Below, piece by piece: positions 46,586 to 55,645 of a stretch of DNA of 64,000 nucleotides; within the stretch, counting starts at the first letter, position 1; each line of letters starts with the position of its first letter. The stretch lies in assembly GCA_002083395.1 (NCBI GenBank), contig LWDH01000039.1, positions 29,879-93,878 of the forward strand, read 5' to 3'. The notes under the pieces were generated by a model that was not told the origin of the DNA, made no database searches, and saw only the letters and a program-made list of their open reading frames with translations. A program made the position numbers and the translations under genes. This stretch comes from Proteobacteria bacterium SG_bin4. GTDB taxonomy: Bacteria; Pseudomonadota; Gammaproteobacteria; Burkholderiales; Nitrosomonadaceae.

Positions 46586-47586
46586 GTTTACGCGAAAATG
46601 CTGAACGGGCATTAGAGTCAATTGCGCCTGCAATAAATCCAAGAAAAACGACGCCCGAGCCATCTGCTTTAAAAGCCGTTGATCTGCGCACGCTCGCAAA
46701 CATAAAATTTAAACCACGACAACCGTTACTTTCGCCTTGGCTAAACTCTCAAGACCTTTGTATGTTGTTTGCGGCGCGTGGCATTGGTAAAACTCACTTC
46801 GCTTTGGCGATCAGTTACGCAATAGCGACGGGAGGAAAGTTTCTTGCATGGGAAGCCGATCAACCGCGCAAAGTTCTTTATCTTGACGGTGAGCTTCCCG
46901 GCACTGTTATGCAGCAACGTCTTTTAACGCATCTACCGCAAAAAGAGCCGCAGCCCGGTTATTTTCGCGTGTTTACACCCGATCTGATGAGCATGGACGA
47001 CGTGCTACCGGATTTATCATCAGCCGAAGGGCAATCCGTTATTAACTCGATGGTTGAGGCAGATACAGCACTTATCGTACTAGATAACCTTTCCGCATGG
47101 GCGCGAGGTTCACGTTCGGAAAATGATGCGGAAAGTTGGCTACCGCTTGCGAGCTGGATTCTATCGCTACGCCGTCAAGGAATCGCTGTGCTTATTGTTC
47201 ACCATGCAGCCAAGGGCGGACAGCAGCGGGGTACAAGCAAAAAAGAAGATTTGCTTGATTGTGTAATCAAGTTATCACGACCAATCGATTACGATCCAAG
47301 GCAAGGCGCGAGATTTGAAATGGAGTTCACAAAAGCGCGGAACTTGCACGGAGACGCCGCGGAAGGACTGGAAGTCATTTTAACGGAAGATTCGGACGGC
47401 TGCGCTTCGTGGAGTTGGTCAACGCTGGAAGGTAGCACTTATCAACGCGTTATCGATCTTGCTAATGAAGGATTGAATCAGTCAGAAATTGCGCGCGAGC
47501 TTGAAGTTAATCGTTCGACAGTGAACCGTCATTACCGCAAGGCGCAAGAGGCCGGAATGATTAATCGAAAAGGAGCGGCATTTTGA
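46582..47586 (+). CDS. RepA-like AAA ATPase/helicase
   Basis: 334 residues. RecA-fold ATPase of the RSF1010-RepA/AAA_25 type: Walker A FAARGIGKTHFALA near residue 65-75 (Lys70), EADQPRKVLYLDGELP, Walker B TALIVLDNLSAW, and the IAVLIVHHAAKGGQQRGTSK motif characteristic of the family. A C-terminal HTH (NQSEIARELEVNRSTVNRHY) is added. Probably the replicative helicase or initiator of the excised element, coupled to the CHC2 protein by ATGA. Confidence 0.9.
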   Translation: MSLRENAERALESIAPAINPRKTTPEPSALKAVDLRTLANIKFKPRQPLLSPWLNSQDLCMLFAARGIGKTHFALAISYAIATGGKFLAWEADQPRKVLYLDGELPGTVMQQRLLTHLPQKEPQPGYFRVFTPDLMSMDDVLPDLSSAEGQSVINSMVEADTALIVLDNLSAWARGSRSENDAESWLPLASWILSLRRQGIAVLIVHHAAKGGQQRGTSKKEDLLDCVIKLSRPIDYDPRQGARFEMEFTKARNLHGDAAEGLEVILTEDSDGCASWSWSTLEGSTYQRVIDLANEGLNQSEIARELEVNRSTVNRHYRKAQEAGMINRKGAAF

Positions 47587-47957
47587 GCTTACGAAACCTG
47601 TTAAAACAAGCAGTCGTTACCACAGAAGAAAAGTGTTGCACTGTTGCACGCCCTAGGGAATGCAACAACGCAACAAATTCACCGAAATGCGCAACACTAG
47701 GCGCAACAAATCATGCAACAAATGACGGAAACGCCAGTAATGATGCGGGGTTTGCTGCAACACCCTACGCAACGACTAAGCAACAAACTCCAAAAACCAA
47801 TGCAACAACAGCACAACAACAGGCAGCCATTCGGGCGTGGCTTTTCAGCATTAACGAACCTGTCGAAGATCACGACATCGTGTTGAACAAATGCCGATCT
47901 GATCCCGATGCGCTGCAATATTTTTTGAAACGTGCCAGCGGAGAAAATTTCGAGTGA
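47583..47957 (+). CDS. Hypothetical Thr/Asn/Ala-rich protein
   Basis: 124 residues from TTG 47583, with AAAGGAG upstream, overlapping the ATPase stop. The middle (residues 20-80) is low-complexity Asn/Thr/Ala, and its DNA contains a dense GCAACA repeat. The last 42 residues (AWLFSINEPVEDHDIVLNKC, then RSDPDALQYFLKRA) form a folded-looking tail that recurs in the 57-residue protein at 48783. Unknown function; a replication accessory role is possible. Confidence 0.65.
   Translation: MSLRNLLKQAVVTTEEKCCTVARPRECNNATNSPKCATLGATNHATNDGNASNDAGFAATPYATTKQQTPKTNATTAQQQAAIRAWLFSINEPVEDHDIVLNKCRSDPDALQYFLKRASGENFE
47634..47807. repeat. Iteron-like GCAACA cluster
   Basis: Eight exact GCAACA and two exact TGTTGC hexamers in 174 bases, plus near matches, on both strands and in more than one codon phase. 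They lie inside the gene after the RepA-like ATPase. Candidate replication origin or initiator-binding region. Confidence 0.5.
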
Positions 47958-48136
47958 TCATATCACTTCAATCTATGAACGTATCAGGCAATATAAACAT
48001 AACTAATTGTTTTGTATAACGAATGGGTCCTTCTAGGCAGCAACCGATCCAGGGTGATTAGGCCCGCAATTTTTCTCTAGCTAACGGCGATAAAAAAGGG
48101 TTGACAGGTCACAACATACATTTAAGGAAAAAAATT

Positions 48137-48682
48137 ATGCAAAAAACTGAATTAGCGAGACTTTTGGGTGTATCGCGTGAGACTGTTCACCGGCTTGTAA
48201 GGCGTGGTATGCCAACCGATAGCCTTGAAACAGCGGTTGCGTGGAGAGCCAAAAATTTGGATATAAGGCAGACCAAAGAAGGCAGGATTACCGGCAACAC
48301 GGGCGGCGGGAAAAGTAAACAGTATTTACCGTTACAGGGTAATGAGGTCACACTTGAAGCAGATCGAGGTTACAGCAGCGCAGAGAAAAAGATCATTGAA
48401 GCAACCCTTACGCGAATCTTGCCTAACTTATATTTTGGAAGGGTTGACTGGTTAGCAGCCGCCTTGAAAGAAGCTAATGTTCCCGTTACCGGTAAGCAGG
48501 TAATTGAAATTCAAGACTCGCTATTGTCGGTATATATGGAGGAAATAATTTACGGTTATCTCCAAAGCAATAGCCATTTTGAGTTGCCGCCACTTTTTGA
48601 GATGCGGCTTGATTGTGAAGAGCACAAAGCAGTGATTGCTTCGATAGACCAATTATTGAGCGAAGATAGCACAGCAGAATGA
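48137..48682 (+). CDS. Nu1-like HTH DNA-binding protein
   Basis: 181 residues from ATG 48137 (AAGGA upstream). The N-terminus QKTELARLLGVSRETVHRLV then RRGMPTDSLETAVAWRAKN is a small-terminase (Nu1)-type HTH. The rest is helical and unrecognised. If it is a packaging protein, it could redirect a helper phage; it might equally be a plain regulator. No large terminase is nearby. Confidence 0.7.
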   Translation: MQKTELARLLGVSRETVHRLVRRGMPTDSLETAVAWRAKNLDIRQTKEGRITGNTGGGKSKQYLPLQGNEVTLEADRGYSSAEKKIIEATLTRILPNLYFGRVDWLAAALKEANVPVTGKQVIEIQDSLLSVYMEEIIYGYLQSNSHFELPPLFEMRLDCEEHKAVIASIDQLLSEDSTAE

Positions 48683-48782
48683 CGATTGAGCAATTATTCA
48701 ATACTTCTAGGAGGCAACCTTCAAAACATCATAAACAGTACCAAACAATCATTTTCGATCAATTTCTAAGAGGTAAAAAATT

Positions 48783-48956
48783 ATGGGTGTTATCAACATT
48801 AAAAAAGAGCGGCAGGAAATCGCGGCATGGTTAACCAGCATCGGATGTCATGAGACAGATCAGCACTTGATTTTAGATCGATTAAAGACCGATCCAGCCG
48901 CACATGTTCGCTATTTGAATAATGCACGCAGATCACGCGCAGAAACAAAACATTAA
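48783..48956 (+). CDS. Small protein, 57 residues, sharing the tail of the 47583 protein
   Basis: ATG 48783 with AGAGG upstream. IAAWLTSIGCHETDQHLILD then RLKTDPAAHVRYLNNARR parallels the last 40 residues of the 124-residue protein (AWLxSI, D-x-IVL, DPxA, YFLxxA). Ends before a strong terminator. Function unknown. Confidence 0.7.
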   Translation: MGVINIKKERQEIAAWLTSIGCHETDQHLILDRLKTDPAAHVRYLNNARRSRAETKH

Positions 48957-48991
48957 CCCTTCAGAATCGCTTGTGAGCGATTGTTTCAAGC

Positions 48992-49023
48992 AGCCTAGGC
49001 CATAACACACCTAGGCTTTTTTA
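48992..49023. terminator. Intrinsic terminator between convergent genes
   Basis: AGCCTAGG pairs with CCTAGGCT across a 10-base loop, followed by TTTTTT on the plus strand. It ends the rightward gene set of the element and touches the stop of the minus-strand gene. Confidence 0.9.
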
Positions 49024-49407
49024 TTGATGGATACCTAGCGAAGCTTTGTATTCCCGCCATCCGCCGAAATGTGTTATTTCTTGCATCCCTTCACAGAGAA
49101 AAGATTCTCCAAGGATGCCTAGCACTTCCCGATTGTCAGCTAAAAGAATTTTTCCAACTGAGAGCCCAGCAGGTTCACGGCTTAACAGTTCACCGATATT
49201 AGATGATTCTATACGCCATATTTCCAAGGATATTTGTCCACCACTTGAACAACGCTGCATTGCGGGGTGTTGATCGTTAATAGACCAAAGCCGATAGAAA
49301 GGTGCGGTTAACGCTTCTTCCACAAATACGCCGCCCAATTCAAGCAGATTGTGATTTAACTCTAAACCTCGCATCAATGTACCATTCACGGCAAGTTCAA
49401 TTTTCAT
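49021..49407 (-). CDS. Allophanate-hydrolase C-terminal-domain-like protein
   Basis: 128 residues from ATG 49407. MKIELAVNGTLMRGLELNHN, LTAPFYRLWSINDQHPAM and ITHFGGWREYKASL resemble the C-terminal domain of allophanate hydrolase (AtzF), a gamma-glutamylcyclotransferase-like fold also found as a stand-alone protein. The amidase half is absent. Opposite orientation to the rest of the element and next to attR, so probably cargo. Activity unknown. Confidence 0.75.
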   Translation of the reverse strand: MKIELAVNGTLMRGLELNHNLLELGGVFVEEALTAPFYRLWSINDQHPAMQRCSSGGQISLEIWRIESSNIGELLSREPAGLSVGKILLADNREVLGILGESFLCEGMQEITHFGGWREYKASLGIHQ

Positions 49408-49461
49408 GGTGATTGATCCCAACTTATTCCGGTGATGGTTTCTGTGCACGGCATTGACCGG

Positions 49462-49483
49462 ATTTCCTTACACCAGCCTTACA
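49462..49483. repeat. Integrase arm-type site, right copy
   Basis: Identical to 42098-42119 (22 bases), 60 bases inside the right attachment site. Two CCTTACA units. Confidence 0.6.
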
Positions 49484-49541
49484 TGGCACTTAAAAAACAA
49501 AAAAGCACTTGATATTTTATTATCTAAGTGCTTGATTTATT

Positions 49542-49618
<77 letters not shown>

Positions 49619-49697
49619 TCAGAAGTGGGATTATAGCATAAGCCTGCATGCTCAAGTCAATGAACTTGCTGGGCGGGGTGATAATGTGTTTCCGATT

Positions 49698-50564
49698 TCA
49701 GTAGTATGCTGAATATCCGTTCAATTTTGCATGTTTGTGCCGCTGCCAGGCAAGCTCTTTCCGGTTTGCACTGTCAATAGCTTGTAAAATGCTGCCCACA
49801 TTCACTGGTTTATTGTGAGATTTAACCATCCCGGTTAGATGTGCTTGCGGCAATTTACCCCGCTGGTAGTAGCTCCAAATTTCGGATGCATAGTCGGATT
49901 GCGCAAGATCCGGAGCAAACCGGCTAAAAAAACTTGTCAGATTATCAATGTCACGCTTGATCATCATGCGGGCTTGTTGATTTCCCGCTGCATTTACGGC
50001 TTGAGGTAAATCGATAATCACCGGCCCCTGACCATCCACCAGAACGTTGTAAGGTGACAGATCACCATGCACTATCCCCATGCACAGCATCTGCACCACA
50101 TGGTTAATCAAAGTCTTGTGATAAGCTCGCGCCTGTTTCGGTGAGAGGGGTAGATCGTTCAATCGTGGCGCAACATTTCCTTCGGCATCGGTGATCAACT
50201 CCATCAATAAAACACCGGAAAAAAAACTATAGAATTTCGGCACCCGGATTCCGGCCATGCCAAGCCGGCATAACATGTCAACTTCAGTATTTTGCCAACT
50301 CTCCTCTCGCGCGATACGGCCATAATGACTCCCTTTCTCGACCGCCCGGGCACGCCGGCTGTTTTTGATACGGCGTCCCTCGGTATAGCTTGCAATATGG
50401 TGGAAGTTGCGTTTATTGCTCTCTTTATACACCTTCGCACATAACGCATGTTGGCCACTGCGAACCATATACACCATTGCTTCTTTACCGCTCATGAGCT
50501 GGCATATGACACTGTCGATCAATCCTTCTTCAAATAATGGCTCAAGTCTTGTTGGTATCTTCAT
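49698..50564 (-). CDS. RIO-type serine/threonine protein kinase
   Basis: 288 residues. Lys in HALCAKVYKES, catalytic loop MGIVHGDLSPYNVLVDG with Asp and Asn, and metal Asp in VIIDLPQAVNAAG are the RIO1-like pattern of bacterial stand-alone RIO kinases. Substrate unknown in bacteria. Monocistronic. Confidence 0.92.
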   Translation of the reverse strand: MKIPTRLEPLFEEGLIDSVICQLMSGKEAMVYMVRSGQHALCAKVYKESNKRNFHHIASYTEGRRIKNSRRARAVEKGSHYGRIAREESWQNTEVDMLCRLGMAGIRVPKFYSFFSGVLLMELITDAEGNVAPRLNDLPLSPKQARAYHKTLINHVVQMLCMGIVHGDLSPYNVLVDGQGPVIIDLPQAVNAAGNQQARMMIKRDIDNLTSFFSRFAPDLAQSDYASEIWSYYQRGKLPQAHLTGMVKSHNKPVNVGSILQAIDSANRKELAWQRHKHAKLNGYSAYY

Positions 50565-50908
50565 AAGTTTTATGCGTACGAACCCGATTGTCCGTTCATC
50601 ATCCTCCGTTGGCGTTACTATTCATTTGGATTTGTCGTGATAATCCCAGACTGCTCTGACTCGATTGATTCACGTTGCAAAAATTGTAAGAAGAATGATT
50701 TCATTTGGGAATGTGACAAATTGTCGCGCGGCAAATTGTCACATCGCGATATTGCCGCCTGAATGGATTGATAAGCCCGCATGCCGAGACAGCGGCAAAT
50801 CGTTTAGAATGTAAAAATTAAGCAGTCGTCTGAAATAAATGCGGCGCGCAGTCAAGCTCGTTGAGAAACCGCTTGTTGCTATCACCGGAATTTTCCCAAA
50901 GGAATTTT
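50565..50908. other. Intergenic region with long interrupted palindrome
   Basis: 344 bases, no gene. At 50711-50744 lies a palindrome with outer arms ATGTGACAA / TTGTCACAT. It also contains a direct repeat CAAATTGTC, 15 bases apart (50717 and 50732). Lies between divergent RIO-kinase and HD-GYP genes, so a shared operator is plausible. Confidence 0.55.
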
Positions 50909-52057
50909 ATGCAATCAGAAGAAGATCTTTTTACGCACCAGGATACCCTGGCTAACTTGCATGAAAATATACCCTTAACGGAAAAATTGCGTTTCTTGCA
51001 TCAAATCATCCGCCAGGATTTTCCCTTCATCGATCGATTGGCGATCGCCCTATACGATGAAAAAACGCAAATGCTCAAAACCTATACCCACAGCACGGAA
51101 GGCTGCGACAGCCCGGTAACTACCTACGAAGCGCCGTTGAGTGCAGCGCCATCGCTACATGCCATTATCGAACACCGTCGTCCGCGATTAGTGCAGAATC
51201 TCAACATTTTTGCGAAAGGCACTCACGAACACACCCAGCGCGTCGCAGCCAAAGGTTACAAGTCCAGCTATACCATGCCACTGTATCAAAGCGGTATTTT
51301 TATTGGGTTTTTGTTTTTTAATTCACTGCAAGAACATCCGTTTGACCCAAGGGCATTGCGGCAAATTGACATCTACGGCCACTTGATCGCGCTGATGGTC
51401 ATCAACGAATTGGCCGCGATTCGAACCTTGTTGGCGGCAGTTCGAGCCGCCCGCAGCATGACGCATTACCGCGACCTTGAAACCGGATCACATATCGACC
51501 GTACCGCGCACTACGCCCGGCTAATCGCGCGTGAACTGGCGGCCAGTTATGGCATCAGCGACGAACAGATTGAACATATTTTCCTGTTTTCGCCGATGCA
51601 CGATGTCGGCAAAATCGGCATTCCGGATAACATTCTGCGCAAACCGAGCAAGCTCGACGACACCGAATTCGATGTCATGAAAACGCATCCGGTCAAAGGC
51701 CGTGAAATTATTGACTCGGTATTGCAAGATTTTGGCTTGGGCGCGCTAGGTCATACCAACATTTTGCGCAATATCGCCGAGTTTCACCATGAAGCAGTTG
51801 ACGGCAGCGGTTACCCGAGTGGCCTGAAAGGCGACGAAATCCCCATTGAAGCGCGCATCAGCGCCGTTGCCGACGTGTTCGACGCACTGACATCACGGCG
51901 CTCGTATAAAGCGGCATGGAGTAATGAACAAGCTTTTGCATTGCTCCGGCAAATGTCCAATTCCAAACTGGACCGTGATTGCGTCGAAGCTTTAATCAAT
52001 AACGCCGGCAAGGTATTGGAAATCCAGCAACGCTTCCGAGATAACGATCTGATTTAA
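50909..52057 (+). CDS. GAF and HD-GYP domain protein (probable c-di-GMP phosphodiesterase)
   Basis: 382 residues from ATG 50909 with AAAGGA upstream; longer in-frame starts lack a ribosome site. Residues 30-175 are a GAF-like sensor (RLAIALYDEKTQMLKTYTHS). Residues 190-375 are HD-GYP: LETGSHIDRTAHYARLIARE, SPMHDVGKIGIPDNILRKPS and HHEAVDGSGYPSGLKGDEIP. All the metal-binding His/Asp and the GYP motif are kept, so c-di-GMP hydrolysis is expected. Cytoplasmic. Confidence 0.92.
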   Translation: MQSEEDLFTHQDTLANLHENIPLTEKLRFLHQIIRQDFPFIDRLAIALYDEKTQMLKTYTHSTEGCDSPVTTYEAPLSAAPSLHAIIEHRRPRLVQNLNIFAKGTHEHTQRVAAKGYKSSYTMPLYQSGIFIGFLFFNSLQEHPFDPRALRQIDIYGHLIALMVINELAAIRTLLAAVRAARSMTHYRDLETGSHIDRTAHYARLIARELAASYGISDEQIEHIFLFSPMHDVGKIGIPDNILRKPSKLDDTEFDVMKTHPVKGREIIDSVLQDFGLGALGHTNILRNIAEFHHEAVDGSGYPSGLKGDEIPIEARISAVADVFDALTSRRSYKAAWSNEQAFALLRQMSNSKLDRDCVEALINNAGKVLEIQQRFRDNDLI

Positions 52058-52075
52058 TATAGAATCTTCCAAGTC

Positions 52076-53323
52076 CTATGCACCCGGACCATTACTCCGG
52101 GTCCAATGCTGCACAACCAAACTTCCCACCAGATCACCTTCGACATTGACCGTCGTGCGAAAGGTATCGAGCAGGCGGTCGACCGGCAATAAAATTGCGA
52201 TGGCTTCCACCGGCAACCCAACCGACTGCAATACCACGACCATCGTCACCATGCCGGCACTGGGAATACCTGGCGCACCAATGGCGGCCAGCATAGCGGT
52301 CATGAATACGATCAATTGCTGCGCCAAACTGAGTTCAACCCCCACCAAATTAGCGATGAATAAAGCGGCCACTGCTTCATAAAGCGCCGTGCCATCCATG
52401 TTCATGGTCGCTCCGACCGGAATCACAAAACCGGCCACATCACGATTGACATGCAGGTGTTGTTCGGCGCAACGAAGCGTCACCGGCAAGGTCGCAGCAC
52501 TCGAACTGGTTGCAAAGGCGGTCATTAATGCCTCGCGTGCACCCATCCAAAACCGGATAGGCGTCATGCCGGTCATCAGGAATAAAATCAGCGGCAACAC
52601 CAACAACCCATGCAGCAATGTGGTTCCTATGACGATCCCTACGAATTTAATCAGCGTTGACAACAACCCGGCATCTTGTGAAGCCACCAACTGCAATACC
52701 AATGCCATAATCCCGAGCGGCGCCAAACGCATGATCCAGCCAACCAGCATCAGGATCAATTCCAGAAATTCCTGCATCAATACCAGGATATTGCGGTAGC
52801 GTTCACCGCCAATAACCAAGGCGATGCCCAGCAACAAAGCGAAAATCACCACTGCCAGCACATTGCCTTGCGCCAGCGCCGCGACCGGATTCTGAAACAG
52901 CGAACGCATGAACTGCGCGAAGAAATCGGCGAGTGACATCTGTGTGGCTTGGAAACCTTGTATCGCATCCTGAAACATGGCGATCTGCAAGCCACCGCCC
53001 GGTTGCAATACATTGGCAGCCGTCAAACCCAGCACCACTGCAAAAGCCATCGTCGATACAAAAAAAACCAGTGTCACTTGCCAGACACGATTCATTTGCT
53101 GGTGTGAACGCAGATTGGCCACTCCGACCACGATCGATGTAAACACCAGCGGAATCAGAACCATCCGCAGCAGATCGGTGAATAAAGAACCGACCAGCTT
53201 TGCTGCATATAACCCGCTTTGCACAACCGCGGATTGTTGTTCCAGCCCTGCCAGCCAGAAACCAAGGATTCCACCGGATACCACCCCCAGCAAGATCTGG
53301 TTATTGAGCGACACTTTGCTCAC
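52076..53323 (-). CDS. Dicarboxylate/amino acid:cation symporter (DAACS family)
   Basis: 415 residues, about eight spans plus two re-entrant hairpins. The Ser-rich hairpin FATSSSAATLPVTLRC and the VGATMNMDGTALYEAVAALF motif bind Na+ and substrate in GltP/DctA/GltPh proteins. The substrate (glutamate, aspartate or C4-dicarboxylate) cannot be fixed from this. Seven bases separate it from the hemF stop upstream, so it is probably transcribed with hemF. Confidence 0.93.
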   Translation of the reverse strand: MSKVSLNNQILLGVVSGGILGFWLAGLEQQSAVVQSGLYAAKLVGSLFTDLLRMVLIPLVFTSIVVGVANLRSHQQMNRVWQVTLVFFVSTMAFAVVLGLTAANVLQPGGGLQIAMFQDAIQGFQATQMSLADFFAQFMRSLFQNPVAALAQGNVLAVVIFALLLGIALVIGGERYRNILVLMQEFLELILMLVGWIMRLAPLGIMALVLQLVASQDAGLLSTLIKFVGIVIGTTLLHGLLVLPLILFLMTGMTPIRFWMGAREALMTAFATSSSAATLPVTLRCAEQHLHVNRDVAGFVIPVGATMNMDGTALYEAVAALFIANLVGVELSLAQQLIVFMTAMLAAIGAPGIPSAGMVTMVVVLQSVGLPVEAIAILLPVDRLLDTFRTTVNVEGDLVGSLVVQHWTRSNGPGA

Positions 53324-53330
53324 CGGAAAG

Positions 53331-54227
53331 TCACACCCAATCCTTACCGATCAGAAAATCCGTATACAATTTCGATTCCGCAGTACCCGCTGCAGGTTTC
53401 CAGTCGTAGCGCCATTTGACAATGGGCGGCAAAGACATCAGTATCGATTCGGTGCGCCCGCCGGTTTGCAAGCCGAACAATGTGCCGCGATCCCAGACCA
53501 AATTAAACTCAACGTAGCGCCCGCGCCGGTATGCTTGAAAATCGCGCTCGCGCTCGCCATAGGCTTCATCCTTGCGACGCTCCAGAATCGGCCGGTAGGC
53601 ATTCAAAAAATTTTCACCGACGTTACGTGTCAACTGAAAACAAGTTTCAAAATCCGGCTGATTCAAATCGTCAAAAAACACACCGCCAATACCCCGCGGC
53701 TCTTTGCGATGTTTCAAATAGAAGTAGTCATCGCACCATTTTTTCAATCGCGGATAGCAGTCATCGCCAAAAGGCTGCAGCGCATCCTTGCAAGTCTGAT
53801 GAAAATGCACGGCGTCTTCGGCATAACCGTAATAAGGGGTCAGATCCATCCCGCCACCGAACCACCATACCGGCTCCGCACCCTCTTTGCGTGCTTCAAA
53901 GTAGCGTACGTTCATATGCACGGTTGGCGCGTAAGGATTACGCGGATGCAGTACCAGCGACACGCCCATCGCTTCAAACGAACGCCCGGCCAATTCAGGC
54001 CGCGCAGCGGTCGCCGACGCCGGCAGACCGGAGCCGAATACATGCGAAAAATTAACACCGCCGCGTTCCAGCACGTTCCCCTCTTCAATCACGCTGCTCA
54101 TCCCGCCGCCACCTTCCGGGCGATCCCATTGATCGCGCTTGAAGGTTTTGCCATCAACCTGCTCCAGCCCCTTAACAATGCTATTTTGCAGGTTCAAAAG
54201 AAACTCTTTAACTCGTGGTGTACTCAT
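53331..54227 (-). CDS. hemF: Oxygen-dependent coproporphyrinogen III oxidase
   Basis: 298 residues from ATG 54227 (CAGGAG upstream). Signature blocks RPEGGGGMSSVIEEGNVLER, GVSLVLHPRNPYAPTVHMNV and WFGGGMDLTPYYGYAEDAVH with the active-site Asp and His are complete. It makes protoporphyrinogen IX using O2, which fits an aerobic heme-rich organism. Confidence 0.97.
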   Translation of the reverse strand: MSTPRVKEFLLNLQNSIVKGLEQVDGKTFKRDQWDRPEGGGGMSSVIEEGNVLERGGVNFSHVFGSGLPASATAARPELAGRSFEAMGVSLVLHPRNPYAPTVHMNVRYFEARKEGAEPVWWFGGGMDLTPYYGYAEDAVHFHQTCKDALQPFGDDCYPRLKKWCDDYFYLKHRKEPRGIGGVFFDDLNQPDFETCFQLTRNVGENFLNAYRPILERRKDEAYGERERDFQAYRRGRYVEFNLVWDRGTLFGLQTGGRTESILMSLPPIVKWRYDWKPAAGTAESKLYTDFLIGKDWV

Positions 54228-54454
54228 GCAAACTCCTGGGATTAATTTTTTTATGACAAAGGCCCCAAATTTCAAGACCCATCTGCAATACCTCGCATTT
54301 TAGCGCAGGTATAACACGATGACCGAATTTGATTGTTGATGTGTCTCAATCTTTGAACGCTTGACCGGTATGGCGAGGCAATATTCACGCTGTCGAAAAC
54401 CTGGGTGCGTATGATAGACTCTTGCATCATAAACTCATCCGTAAATGCATCTGT

Positions 54455-55624
54455 ATGTCTGGAAATACACTTGGAACGCTTTTTACCGTCACTTCATTTG
54501 GCGAATCGCATGGCCCCGCCATCGGTTGCATTATTGACGGCTGCCCGCCAGGGCTGGCAATCATCGCCGAAGATATTCAGCTCGAACTGGATCGGCGCAA
54601 ACCCGGCACATCGCGGCATGTAACACAACGGCGCGAATCCGACACCGTCGAAATTCTATCCGGTGTATTTGAAGGACACACCACCGGCACGCCGATTGCC
54701 CTGTTAATCCGCAATGAAGATCAGCGCAGCAAGGATTACAGCAAAATCATGGATGTTTTTCGTCCGGGCCACGCCGATTACACTTATTGGCAAAAATACG
54801 GTATCCGCGATTACCGGGGCGGTGGACGCGCTTCAGCGCGCGAAACGGCAGTGCGCGTTGCCGCCGGCGCCATTGCCAAAAAATGGCTTCAGGAAAAATA
54901 CGGCATCGTCATCCGCGGCTTCCTCGCGCAACTCGGCCCCATCCCGGTACCATTCAAACGTTGGGAAGACATCAATACCAATCCTTTTTTCGTCGCCGAC
55001 AACAACGCTGTCGAGCAATTGGAAAAATTCATGGATCAACTGCGCAAATCCGGTGATTCGGTCGGCGCCAGGATCAGCGCGGTTGCCCAAGGTGTGCCGG
55101 TGGGTTGGGGCGAACCGGTTTATGACCGCCTGGACGCAGAAATCGCTTATGCCATGATGAACATCAACGCCGTCAAAGGTGTTGAGATCGGCGCCGGATT
55201 CGCCAGCGTATCGCAGCGCGGCACGGAACATTCTGATGAAATGACACCAGAGGGGTTCTTGAGCAACAATGCCGGCGGCATTCTGGGCGGCATCTCGACC
55301 GGCCAGGACATCACCGTTAATGTAGCCATCAAGCCGACCTCCAGTATTCGTCTGGAAAGACGATCGATCGATAAAGACGGTAACGCTGCCATTGTCGAAA
55401 CACATGGCCGCCATGATCCGTGCGTCGGTATTCGCGCAACACCGATTGTCGAAGCGATGCTGGCTCTCGTACTGATCGATCACGCTTTGCGGCATCGCGC
55501 ACAAAATGCCGATGTGATTTGCAGAACACCGAAAATACCCGGAAAAATCAATGCACCGCACAGCTCAGGGATAACCGCGCCGATACCGCATAAGGAAGAC
55601 CCGGAACCCGAAGAAGACGTCTAA
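54455..55624 (+). CDS. aroC: Chorismate synthase
   Basis: 389 residues from ATG 54455 (MSGNTLGTLFTVTSFGESHG). All three signatures are present: SFGESHGPAIGCIIDG, GGGRASARETAVRVAAGAIA and RHDPCVGIRATPIVEAMLAL. It forms chorismate with a reduced FMN cofactor at the end of the shikimate pathway. Single gene, no obvious ribosome binding site. Confidence 0.97.
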   Translation: MSGNTLGTLFTVTSFGESHGPAIGCIIDGCPPGLAIIAEDIQLELDRRKPGTSRHVTQRRESDTVEILSGVFEGHTTGTPIALLIRNEDQRSKDYSKIMDVFRPGHADYTYWQKYGIRDYRGGGRASARETAVRVAAGAIAKKWLQEKYGIVIRGFLAQLGPIPVPFKRWEDINTNPFFVADNNAVEQLEKFMDQLRKSGDSVGARISAVAQGVPVGWGEPVYDRLDAEIAYAMMNINAVKGVEIGAGFASVSQRGTEHSDEMTPEGFLSNNAGGILGGISTGQDITVNVAIKPTSSIRLERRSIDKDGNAAIVETHGRHDPCVGIRATPIVEAMLALVLIDHALRHRAQNADVICRTPKIPGKINAPHSSGITAPIPHKEDPEPEEDV

Positions 55625-55645
55625 AACGAACAAACCGGCGGCAGT

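Noticed and set aside
53331..55561. Long open frames opposite or across hemF and aroC
   Set aside because: They are antisense or off-frame to strongly supported genes and show no family signature; typical of GC-biased third positions.
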